Assembly (NCBI RefSeq): GCF_000014345.1
Contig: NC_009879.1
Span: 186,001 to 250,000, forward strand
Direction: 5' to 3'
DNA: 64,000 bases
DNA from: Rickettsia canadensis str. McKiel
GTDB lineage: Bacteria; Pseudomonadota; Alphaproteobacteria; Rickettsiales; Rickettsiaceae
Both the position numbers and the translations under genes were made by a program. Below are positions 9,882 through 17,205 of this stretch, one piece after another (within the stretch, counting starts at the first letter, position 1; each line of letters opens with the position of its first letter). The notes beneath the pieces are model-generated. The model saw nothing but the letters and a program-made list of their open reading frames with translations, searched no databases and was not told the origin of the DNA.

Positions 9882-9911
9882 AATACCTATAAGTTAAAAC
9901 TTATAGGTATT
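9882..9911 (-). terminator. Intrinsic terminator of the virB2-like gene
   Basis: A perfect 13-base stem AATACCTATAAGT / ACTTATAGGTATT with a TAAA loop is followed, on the minus strand, by a run of T. It lies 35 bases past the stop of the minus-strand pilin gene. Confidence 0.7.
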
Positions 9912-9945
9912 ACTCTAAAGATATAATAATTTTTATTACCGTGTA

Positions 9946-10302
9946 TTAGGAAACACCACAATTTGAGCTATTAGTATCGCTTGATACCATATTAACAATA
10001 TCAGGAGCTTTAAATAATATAATAATTGCAGTAACTACCACTAAAGCTACTTCCCACTGCAATTTTCCTCTTAATGTTTGAATTCCCAGAACAATTATAC
10101 CAACAACAGCTATACCTTTTGCAGTATTGCCTCTGAATACTTTAATTAACTTACACAATGTATCACCTACAGGATCGCTACTACTACCTAAACTGTCAAA
10201 AGCTACTATAATAATAGCCACGCTTAGAATAGTAAATAATATGCGTAACGATAGCTTATAATTGATTAATTCTTCGTTTAATTCACGAATATGAAAGTTC
10301 AT
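9946..10302 (-). CDS. VirB2/TrbC-family type IV secretion pilin paralogue
   Basis: VirB2 proteins are processed pilins of type IV secretion systems. Rickettsia encode several divergent paralogues (rvhB2) away from the main rvh loci. The 118 residues start with a polar stretch and a hydrophobic leader at about 19-37. A conserved segment GDTLCKLIKVF includes C50. Two membrane helices follow at about 60-78 and 84-98, separated by the short basic loop RGKLQWE that is typical of VirB2. C115 near the end could pair with C50. No other T4SS gene adjoins it. It is a single-gene unit with its own terminator. Confidence 0.8.
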   Translation of the reverse strand: MNFHIRELNEELINYKLSLRILFTILSVAIIIVAFDSLGSSSDPVGDTLCKLIKVFRGNTAKGIAVVGIIVLGIQTLRGKLQWEVALVVVTAIIILFKAPDIVNMVSSDTNSSNCGVS

Positions 10303-10451
10303 ATATTGTACCTCAATAAAATAAATTAAAAAGATAATGTATAGTTTATTTATATATAAATCAACTCCTAAATATATGCAATTTTATTAATATGCAAAAA
10401 TATTTTAAAAACACTTATTTTAAGTAACATTATAATCACATATAGTATAAT

Positions 10452-11303
10452 TTAACTGCCAAATATATAAACAAACGTAAATAAAAATAACCAAACCAGG
10501 TCAATAAAATGCCAATACCATGCAGCAAATTTAAATCCTAAATGTCCATTACCTTCTGTAGTAAAATCTCCTCTTTTTGCTCTAAAATAACAAACTATTA
10601 GAAATATAGTACCTATAATTACATGAGCACCATGAAAACCCGTGGCTAAATAAAAATTAGAAGCATATATGCCATCTGTAAATTTAAACGCTGCATGATA
10701 ATATTCATATGCTTGCATAGTTGTAAAAAATATTCCAAGCAATATAGTAAGAGCTAGTGCAGTTACACAATCTTTTTGATTTTTTTCCTCTAAGGCGTAG
10801 TGAGCCCAAGTAACGGTAGTGCCTGATAAGAGTAGTATTAAAGTATTGATAAAAGGAATATCAAACGGATCAAAAGTTTTAATTGTAGGCGGAGGCCAAA
10901 CGCCTTGCTTTACAACCCATACACCATCTAAAAGACCTACAGGTGATAGACTTGATTTAAAAAAAGAAGCAAAAAATACACCAAAAAATACTATTTCCGT
11001 TAAGATAAATAACGCCATACCTATTTGTAAACCTTTTCTAACCGGTATTGTATGTTGGTGTTCTACTATTCCTTCTTTTACTACGTCTCGCCACCAAGAA
11101 TATAAACAGTAAACTACTGAAATAACTCCTGCAGATAAAATATATACATTAAATTTGTAGCCATGCATAAACGAGACACTGCCTATAACCAAAAGAAGTA
11201 AAGCAAAAGATGTTAGGACAGGCCAAGGGCTTGGGTCTACTACATGGAATAAGTGTGATTTTGTAATAGGATGTGAATTATTTAAAATTATTTTTTGACT
11301 CAT
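10452..11303 (-). CDS. coxC: Cytochrome c oxidase subunit III
   Basis: This is subunit III of the aa3-type terminal oxidase in the inner membrane, which stabilises proton pumping by subunit I. The 283 residues give seven membrane helices, as usual. Diagnostic segments include the HLFHVVDPSPWPVL start, LTEIVFFGVFFASFF with the conserved glutamate, GFHGAHVIIGTIFL, and the C-terminal WHFIDLVWLFLFTFVYI. No other oxidase subunit is adjacent. The assembly factor gene surf1 is about 51 kb away in this window. Confidence 0.97.
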   Translation of the reverse strand: MSQKIILNNSHPITKSHLFHVVDPSPWPVLTSFALLLLVIGSVSFMHGYKFNVYILSAGVISVVYCLYSWWRDVVKEGIVEHQHTIPVRKGLQIGMALFILTEIVFFGVFFASFFKSSLSPVGLLDGVWVVKQGVWPPPTIKTFDPFDIPFINTLILLLSGTTVTWAHYALEEKNQKDCVTALALTILLGIFFTTMQAYEYYHAAFKFTDGIYASNFYLATGFHGAHVIIGTIFLIVCYFRAKRGDFTTEGNGHLGFKFAAWYWHFIDLVWLFLFTFVYIFGS

Positions 11304-11485
11304 ATTTTTATTTTATATTTCCTAATTATCACCAATAACAAACTACAAAAGTAATGAGCGATTTGCATGAATTAAATATAAATTATTACTGATGTAAAAG
11401 CAAATGCTAGAAGCAGATTATATAGAAAATATACCTCATAACTATTACAATATTTATTATTAATCACAACTAAAATCTCTTAACT

Positions 11486-11511
11486 CTATATATTATTCAA
11501 CTAATATATAG
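11486..11511. other. Perfect 10-bp hairpin
   Basis: CTATATATTA and TAATATATAG pair around a TTCAAC loop, 15 bases before the candidate structured RNA. It could be a terminator-like or regulatory structure. It has no GC-rich core. Confidence 0.35.
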
Positions 11512-11526
11512 ACCACTAATAATGTT

Positions 11527-11655
11527 TAAGCTCCATTGTTGCAAGAACAATTTGTCAAAACTTAATATTAAGTTATGCCAAGGGCCTATGTATTGTAAGT
11601 GAGTAAAATCATGAAATATAATGAAGGTTGTTGTCTTACAGCAACGGAGCTTATA
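11527..11655 (+). ncRNA. Candidate structured RNA with a long closing stem
   Basis: The 600-base gap between cox3 and coq7 has no ORF but contains a region whose ends pair strongly. TAAGCTCCATTGTTG (11527-11541) matches CAGCAACGGAGCTTA (11641-11655) at 14 of 15 positions, with one G-U. The helix then continues after a small mismatch and bulge (AAGAACAA with TTGTTGTCTT). Within it lies a 14-base palindrome ACTTAATATTAAGT. The shape, an extended imperfect hairpin of about 130 nt, is compatible with a 6S-like regulatory RNA, but no diagnostic motif is certain. Strand is assigned arbitrarily. SRP and RNase P RNA were excluded because their signature motifs are absent. Confidence 0.3.
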
Positions 11656-11900
11656 AGCCCTAGCATCTTTATTTATTAATTGCTAGATTAGGTTTCGACA
11701 TATTGAATCAAGGAATTGCAAGTAGTATTAGCTAATGTTTGAAGATTTATTAATTATAAAAAATACAAAGGTAAAAATTTTTCCTTTCACCACTGTTTCT
11801 AATAATATTATTTAATATCTTAGAAAGAAAATATTTCTAGATTGTTCAACTCACTAAGTAATCACCAAAAAATATATCTTTGCTTATTAAACTACAAACT
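11656..11900. other. AT-rich intergenic sequence before coq7 stop
   Basis: Only a short stem CTAGCA/TGCTAG with a 15-base loop (about 11659-11685) is visible. No ORF or known RNA is seen. Confidence 0.3.
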
Positions 11901-12440
11901 CTAAATTTTCTTGCTTAAAATTATAGAAATACGACAAATTATCTTCACTACTTTACTACTTATTTCTGCAAATATTGTCTTAGTGCTATCATGCATTATA
12001 GCAATATTTTTATGTTCAATTTCATCAAGTCGAAATTTAGTTATATTATCTAATAATTCTTGTTCGCAACCTAGGCCATGCCAATCATTTATTTGCTGTT
12101 CATAATGTTTTTCTATTACTTCTTCTACACTCTCGGTAATAAGCATTGCCGTTTTTATTCCCATCAAGGAAGATAAAGCACCAAGTAAAAATCCGTAATA
12201 ATGCCACAAAAATAATAAAATCGTGGGTCTTACTTTTTTTTCTAATAATTTTTTTTCAAAAAAATTTAAATGTATCTCTTCGTGATCAAGCATTTCTTTA
12301 ATCAAAATATAATCATTTTGAGATTTAATATATTTTAGCTGCCCTTGATAAATTCTTGTTGCACCATACTCTCCAGCATGATTAACTCTAATAATTTCAT
12401 GAATTTGTTTATGAGGGTCAGAAAAATCAGGTCTTGGCAT
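11901..12440 (-). CDS. coq7: Ubiquinone biosynthesis diiron hydroxylase Coq7
   Basis: Coq7 hydroxylates 5-demethoxyubiquinone, the penultimate step of ubiquinone synthesis, at the inner membrane. From ATG 12440 the protein has 179 residues with a complete ferritin-like diiron set: E24 (NHAGEYGA), E54 and H57 (LDHEEIH), E106 (ITESVEEV), E140 and H143 (RLDEIEH). A hydrophobic, membrane-interacting stretch lies at about 72-90. The frame stays open upstream for 23 residues, but part of that extension is repeat sequence. MPRPDFSDPH matches how the family begins, and a weak AGAAG lies upstream. Confidence 0.94.
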   Translation of the reverse strand: MPRPDFSDPHKQIHEIIRVNHAGEYGATRIYQGQLKYIKSQNDYILIKEMLDHEEIHLNFFEKKLLEKKVRPTILLFLWHYYGFLLGALSSLMGIKTAMLITESVEEVIEKHYEQQINDWHGLGCEQELLDNITKFRLDEIEHKNIAIMHDSTKTIFAEISSKVVKIICRISIILSKKI

Positions 12441-12470
12441 ATAATATACTTCTAATAAATGAAAACACTT

Positions 12471-12600
12471 GTATACGAAGAGCAACTTCAAAAAGATCAA
12501 TAAATCCACAAGACAAAGAGCAGAGTATATAATAACGTGAGTACCACAGTAACTATAATATTAGGATAACGTAACCAATTTTTGAAGTTCATCGAGTATA
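12471..12600. repeat. Palindromic repeat (type B) between coq7 and holA
   Basis: The element runs from TATACGAAGAGCAACTT to AATTTTTGAAGTTCATCGAG plus TATA. Both ends match the elements embedded in cutA and addA. Its right end overlaps the 3' end of holA and supplies that gene's last codons and stop (TATACTCGATGA on the minus strand). Confidence 0.7.
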
Positions 12601-13560
12601 AATTTTTTGGAGTAAATCAAAGCTAGCAGGGTTTAGCTTATATTCTACCTCTGCTTGCTGCAGCAGTTTTAAAGTCTCTAAACATTCAGCTAGGCTAAGA
12701 CTACTTGCTATTTTTGTAAAATCATTAATATACTGATAAAAAATTGGTGGTGATAATGATTTTATTGCAAGTTCCAAACACTCACCGTTTTTTACTTTCG
12801 ATAACACTATATATAAATTTAAGTAATGCCTTATTAAGGCTCTGATCATTAAAACTTCATTGATATTTTGTTTTTTTAATATATCAAGCTCTTGCAGAAA
12901 ATTACTATAATCTTTTTTTGAAAAATATATTGCTAAATCGCTACCGTTTGCCGTAATTTCGCTACTTATAACTTCTAGGACGTCGTTTAAAGTAATTTCT
13001 TTTCGATCATGAACAAAATATATCAATTTATTTATTTCGTTACAAACTAGATTATGATCACCTTTTAGGTGAGCTTTTAAATAAGCATTAGCTTCTTTAC
13101 TTATAATTTTATTAGTTTTTCCTACTTTATCTAAAATAATTCTTTCAATTTTTACTTCATCATCATGATAACAAGCGGTTGCCGCTAAATATTCTTCCGT
13201 TTCAAAAAATTTTCTGAAGCTTGAACTAGAAGTCATTTCCTCACCTATAAATACAGGAAAATTTATATAATCACGGCTTAGAATTATTTTTAAATTCTGA
13301 TCGATTGAATTCCCGACCGATCTAACTTTAATTAATTCTTTTTGACCAAAAAAATTAGGTGAATTAAGCAATATCTCTAAAGATGCAATATTAAGTTCTG
13401 TATATTCTATAGAAGTTTGTAGCATATTTAAGCTTTTTACTAAGTGCTTACAAATTTTTTCTATATAACCTTTATCAGGACCATATAGTAAAAGAGCTCT
13501 AATTTTTCCAGCTGTTATTAGTGCAAATAATCGCTTAATTTGTGAAAAATAAAATTTCAT
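12589..13560 (-). CDS. holA: DNA polymerase III delta subunit
   Basis: HolA is the clamp-loader wrench that opens the beta sliding clamp. The 323-residue protein starts MKFYFSQIKRLF and has the family N-terminal fold (ALLLYGPDKGYIEKI). A central region follows with SREYIN-like and AATACYHDD segments, then a helical C-terminal collar domain. The length is slightly below E. coli (343). The last residues Y-T-R and the stop are contributed by the end of a type B repeat, so the native C-terminus may have been slightly different. It lies downstream of lptE on the same strand, a widely conserved pairing. Confidence 0.92.
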   Translation of the reverse strand: MKFYFSQIKRLFALITAGKIRALLLYGPDKGYIEKICKHLVKSLNMLQTSIEYTELNIASLEILLNSPNFFGQKELIKVRSVGNSIDQNLKIILSRDYINFPVFIGEEMTSSSSFRKFFETEEYLAATACYHDDEVKIERIILDKVGKTNKIISKEANAYLKAHLKGDHNLVCNEINKLIYFVHDRKEITLNDVLEVISSEITANGSDLAIYFSKKDYSNFLQELDILKKQNINEVLMIRALIRHYLNLYIVLSKVKNGECLELAIKSLSPPIFYQYINDFTKIASSLSLAECLETLKLLQQAEVEYKLNPASFDLLQKIYTR

Positions 13561-13565
13561 ACGTT

Positions 13566-13729
13566 GAGGTTCTATGTATAAAAAGCAAAATAAGCTATTT
13601 TAGTTCTTTTTAGTTATAAATGACAAGATTTTTTTAAATAGGAATTAGCTATTCCACTAAAATCTTATTAATTTTCACTTAAAAATATTCTAAAATACAA
13701 ATATTGTATTTTATTGTACATAGAACCTA
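13566..13729. repeat. Inverted repeat bracketing the holA-lptE intergenic region
   Basis: AGGTTCTATGTA (about 13568-13579) and TACATAGAACCT (about 13718-13729) are perfect reverse complements at the two ends of the 166-base gap. Inside is a hairpin-like segment (AAGATTTT...GGAAT TAGCT ATTCC...AAAATCTT). It may be a palindromic element or a leader structure for holA. Confidence 0.45.
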
Positions 13730-14197
13730 CTTCCGTATAAAATATAAAATTAATCTGCTACGAATTTCCTCTGCTGCTTGATATGCTAAATCTATTCCTG
13801 TTCCATGTCTTTCAACATTTGTTGCATATGGTGTAAAAATAGCATTATATGATGTGTTTTGATAAAACTGCTCTTCAATTAAAACCTTTTGGCTTTCTAT
13901 ATCAATCAATTTATATCTCACTAATTGATTAATATATTCCCTTAAAATATTGGACTTTTTGTCAATAGTAGCAGGCATAGTTGTTGCGATAAGCTCTACT
14001 TTAAGTAGGTATTTTGCTTTTGTTCTCTGAGGTAAAATACTAGTTAAGCGATGATAAAATTCAGCCCCTTCAATTGTTTTAATCGGCTCAACTTCAATAG
14101 CTTCTAAATCATCATTTCTATTGTATGCTTCTCTATATACGGGCTTTAAATTACAGCTACTTATTAGAAAGAATATTATTATAAATACAGAACGCAT
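13727..14197 (-). CDS. lptE: LPS-assembly lipoprotein LptE
   Basis: LptE is the outer-membrane lipoprotein plug of the LptD lipopolysaccharide translocon. The 156 residues start with a short lipoprotein signal, F-F-L-I-S-S-C, giving an acylated Cys15 and a mature N-terminus CNLKPVYRE, a pattern common in alphaproteobacterial LptE. The remainder is a mixed alpha/beta domain with YRLTSILPQR-like and LIDIESQKVL segments. Sequence conservation in the family is low, so the call rests mainly on the lipobox, the size and the position directly upstream of holA. Confidence 0.82.
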   Translation of the reverse strand: MRSVFIIIFFLISSCNLKPVYREAYNRNDDLEAIEVEPIKTIEGAEFYHRLTSILPQRTKAKYLLKVELIATTMPATIDKKSNILREYINQLVRYKLIDIESQKVLIEEQFYQNTSYNAIFTPYATNVERHGTGIDLAYQAAEEIRSRLILYFIRK

Positions 14198-14267
14198 AAT
14201 TTTTATTTTTTATTAATTTATAATATATTGGTTTATTTCAGTTTTGTGAAGATTTTGTTGTATAACT

Positions 14268-14303
14268 TGTATGTTATTCCCGCCTTCGCGGGAATAAACA
14301 TAT
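14268..14303. repeat. Short palindrome (type D remnant)
   Basis: TATTCCCG CCTTCG CGGGAATA forms a tight hairpin inside TATGT...AACATA flanks. It is a compact form of the ATTCCCGC elements. It lies between the divergent lptE and the small plus-strand ORF. Confidence 0.5.
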
Positions 14304-14361
14304 GAAATGTTTTTATGAAAGAAAATTATAATAATGAGTATCTATTAATATTTGTAATAAG

Positions 14362-14390
14362 TTGACACTTATGAATAAGACCTGTAATAT
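14362..14390 (+). promoter_or_regulatory. Consensus sigma-70 promoter
   Basis: TTGACA (14362-14367), a 17-base spacer and TAATAT (14385-14390) form a near-perfect vegetative promoter. It lies 29 bases upstream of an AAGG-ATG start at 14419. This places the transcription start near 14397, so the upstream in-frame TTG and ATG codons would not be on the transcript. Confidence 0.65.
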
Positions 14391-14418
14391 ACCGCCTCAA
14401 ATAATTTTTAAGGTATTG

Positions 14419-14691
14419 ATGAAATTATATATAACTTGTTCAAGTATTCAAAAATGTTCAAAAAGCAATAAAAACATCTACATAAACACAGACAAAGCTA
14501 AAACTGTAAAGATTACAAAAGAGGATCTAGAAAAATCTTTTAAGTTACATGAAGAAAAATTGATAATATTAGCACAAAAACTATCATCACAAGAACCAAT
14601 TAATAATGATAATTATAATCCTCAAACAGAGTATTACCGATTGATAGGGGACGATGGAATTAGCCAGTATATTCCTACCACTGAGTTATAA
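14419..14691 (+). CDS. Small hypothetical protein, 90 residues
   Basis: The start ATG at 14419 is preceded by AAGG with a 5-base spacer and by a consensus promoter. The earlier in-frame TTG (14362) and ATG (14371) lie inside the promoter and are rejected. The product begins MKLYITCSSIQKCSKSNK, a weak exported or lipoprotein-like leader. It continues as a charged helical region (KITKEDLEKSFKLHEEKL) and ends with a tyrosine-rich tail, QTEYYRLIGDDGISQYI. The family is not recognised. It is a monocistronic unit facing away from lptE and bordered by a remnant on the other strand. Confidence 0.55.
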   Translation: MKLYITCSSIQKCSKSNKNIYINTDKAKTVKITKEDLEKSFKLHEEKLIILAQKLSSQEPINNDNYNPQTEYYRLIGDDGISQYIPTTEL

Positions 14692-14737
14692 TTTTTAAAG
14701 CTTTTGTTCATATATTGCTATTATTGCTTTACTAGTA

Positions 14738-15137
14738 TTATAACGCGATGGTGTAAAGACCTGAAGCATCTTTTATCATTACTAAAGTAGGTTTGTTGTT
14801 TAATAAAATTTCAATATTACTATAACCACGGCAATTGCCGAATGTAATAGCGATAAACGGTAGAATCTATAGCGTCCTAATTTGCGTCTAATATCTCTAC
14901 TACTAAATCTTTTTTACCATGTTCAGCTACTTCGTGTATAAGAACATTGGGATTGCTTTCAAGAAACACCTGTAACGCACTTTTAAAAGTTTTAATAACA
15001 CTTTTTGATAATTTTCCAACTCGTCTATATCACTCTTTACTGACGCGGATTTCATTTCTCTATCTAAATCGGGCGAATTTAAGTTTGGAGTTTTATATTT
15101 AAATCTGATGTAAAGTAGGTATTTGTTGTTTTCTCAT
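14738..15137 (-). pseudogene. Ankyrin-like gene remnant
   Basis: An ATG at 15137 with a TAGGAG ribosome binding site opens MRKQQIPTLHQI and then stops. Other frames of the same strand continue with NLNSPDLDREMKSASVKSD, and then with FLESNPNVLIHEVAEHGKKD and LVVEILDAN, which read like an ankyrin repeat. Several frameshifts separate these blocks and no intact product is possible. Confidence 0.5.
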
Positions 15138-15645
15138 TAATTCTCCTAAATTTATAAATTATTAATTATTTTAGGCGTAATTAGCTATGTTTCTTAGGTA
15201 GGTTTGGGTGCGATGTACTTCCTGCAAAAATAGGAATTCAGTAATCAACAAGCATAAACACTATTATTAGTTTAAATTACCTCAATTTTTTCTGGATTTC
15301 CACTTTTAACTAGGAATGAGACATCAAGAGTGTTTCTGATCCCTACAACACAAAGCTACGTAGGGATGAACATAGTATTATGAATAATACTGAGCTAATT
15401 TGCAATGCTCCTGACGCTGTGAAGGAACATTAAATTATTTATTTAGATATTTTTGATAATAAGATTTTTGTAGGAATAGTTATTCATTTTTCAAAAAAAT
15501 ATTATAATTTGTAGCCAACAAGAATTAAAATATATTAATTAAATTTTCATAGAACCTGAATATAAGATTATAAATTTAGAAACAACAACGCAAGCAACAC
15601 ACTAAGTTGAATTGAAAGAATTGTTAATTTATCACAATGAATTAC
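15138..15645. repeat. Gene-free stretch containing a degenerate type D palindrome
   Basis: At about 15217-15325 the halves CTTCCTGCAAAAATAGGAAT...CAG and CTGGATTTCCAC...TAGGAATGAG form a decayed palindrome like that at 42940. The rest (15326-15645) is AT-rich with no ORF. Confidence 0.45.
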
Positions 15646-17118
15646 TTACTGAAATTTTATATTTTCCATATCCCAGTCATGAGAAATAGTATTATATTTC
15701 AATATATAAGGCTTAATATCTATAGAATCTAAAGTTACATCCGCAATCATATTATTATGTGATGAGATAAGTTCATTATAACCAAAATTAGCATAATAAG
15801 GTTGATAATTTCTAAATCTAACCGTTATAAATTTCTCTTTAGTAATAGCAGGTAAGAATTTCACCAAATCATCAATATTACTTAAGTTCAGATCTTTTAT
15901 TTCAAGCATTTGTAATCTATAAATATTTTTATAATCTTTAGTAAAAAACGTTGGTATAGAGCTAAAGCTACTACCAGATTGAACGGAAGCTATACTTAAA
16001 GCTTTAAGCGGAATACCTGATTTATTGCTAAAATAATCATCGGTTTCAAAAAATATGGCACCGCCAAAATTTACCATTTTAGTGATTTTATTACTATTTA
16101 TATCATATAAATCTACTACTTGTTCTAGCTTTTTCCCGTCACGAAATATAGTAAGCTTAATAGCTATTCCTTTAAAATTATCCATTTCTTTATCAAATAA
16201 CGCTAGATTACCTCCGAGTTCCTTATCATTTACTGCCCAAATAATATCACCGGCTTTTAAAAGCTTTTCAGCAGGTGAGCCTGCTAGAATTGTCTTAACG
16301 CTTATCACTCTATTTCTACTATCAGGAAATTTATTTATATATTTATCCATTTCTTCTTTAGGGAAATTATGATGTTTAACTGCTTTATTTAAAGAATATA
16401 ATTCGCTTATTACTCCAATATGATGCCGCTTTGGTTCTTTATTATTCTTCAAACTTTCCAAAGTACGAGCTACATAATCACCATGCAACGCCAAAGAATG
16501 GGTTTTACCGCCGCCATATAATACTCCTATAGCCTCAATCTTATCATTTAACACCGGTGAACCACTTGCACCTCCTGTAGTATTTAAACTAATTACATAA
16601 GTACATTGCGGCATCATACCTGCAATATTATAAAGATCTGATAAGTACCCTGTATGGAAAGAAAAGCCTTGAGCTTCAGTATTCCCTACCACAAAAACTT
16701 TTTGATTTAATTTGGGCAGTTCGCTTGCAAAAGATATTTGTGTTACCGATGCTGGTATGTCTTTGCTCTCTACTTTTAGAATGGCATAATCTTGCCAAAT
16801 ATCGTAATAGATAAGTTTTGCTTCTGCCTGCTCGCCGTTATAAAAAGTAACAAAATAAGTTCCGATCGAAGCAACACCGACTACATGGGTATTAGTAATT
16901 ATATAGCCATTTTGCTTATCGTTAATAAATCCCGTTCCGGTCCAACTGCTTGTATCTTCGTACGCTGACACGGCAATTCTAGTATCAATCGTTACAATTG
17001 CTTTCTTAGCTTTTTCAAATATAGTACTATTCATTTCTGCAGAGGCTAAAACTATCTTGTTTAAGAAAACTAAATTAATAATAAATAAAAGTTTTAGTAC
17101 AATCGATAGTTTTGTCAT
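15646..17118 (-). CDS. HtrA/DegP-like periplasmic serine protease with PDZ domain
   Basis: The start is placed at ATG 17118, directly behind AAGAGGTG. The in-frame ATG at 17139 lacks such a site. The 490-residue product has a signal peptide ending near VLASA at residue 27. A trypsin-like domain follows with the triad H78 (ITNTHVV), D110 (DYAIL) and S185 (GGASGSP). A PDZ domain sits at about 265-340 (VISVKTILAGSPAEKLLKAG). A 150-residue C-terminal extension has no clear second PDZ. Periplasmic quality control of misfolded proteins is the family role. It diverges from dnaK, a sensible stress-response pairing. Whether it is the main DegP of the cell cannot be told here. Confidence 0.88.
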   Translation of the reverse strand: MTKLSIVLKLLFIINLVFLNKIVLASAEMNSTIFEKAKKAIVTIDTRIAVSAYEDTSSWTGTGFINDKQNGYIITNTHVVGVASIGTYFVTFYNGEQAEAKLIYYDIWQDYAILKVESKDIPASVTQISFASELPKLNQKVFVVGNTEAQGFSFHTGYLSDLYNIAGMMPQCTYVISLNTTGGASGSPVLNDKIEAIGVLYGGGKTHSLALHGDYVARTLESLKNNKEPKRHHIGVISELYSLNKAVKHHNFPKEEMDKYINKFPDSRNRVISVKTILAGSPAEKLLKAGDIIWAVNDKELGGNLALFDKEMDNFKGIAIKLTIFRDGKKLEQVVDLYDINSNKITKMVNFGGAIFFETDDYFSNKSGIPLKALSIASVQSGSSFSSIPTFFTKDYKNIYRLQMLEIKDLNLSNIDDLVKFLPAITKEKFITVRFRNYQPYYANFGYNELISSHNNMIADVTLDSIDIKPYILKYNTISHDWDMENIKFQ

Positions 17119-17126
17119 TTTCACCT

Positions 17127-17155
17127 CTTGTAAAATCATTAAAGTCGCACTATAT
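17127..17155 (+). promoter_or_regulatory. Possible heat-shock (RpoH-type) promoter of dnaK
   Basis: CTTGTAA (17127-17133), a 14-base spacer and CACTATAT (17148-17155) resemble the sigma-32 pattern CTTGAAA-N14-CCCCATNT upstream of dnaK. The match is partial, so this is a candidate only. Confidence 0.4.
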
Positions 17156-17205
17156 CAAATAAAAAGTCATAACAAAATAGAAATTTTAAGAAAACGAGGA
17201 TTATT

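Noticed and set aside
9741..9926. A 61-codon plus-strand frame downstream of the zinc-ribbon gene
   Set aside because: It is made of type C repeat sequence and a terminator hairpin.
11527..11655. SRP RNA or RNase P RNA as identity of the structured region
   Set aside because: Neither the SRP apical GGTCAGGTCCGGAAGGAAGC-type motif nor RNase P core motifs are present.
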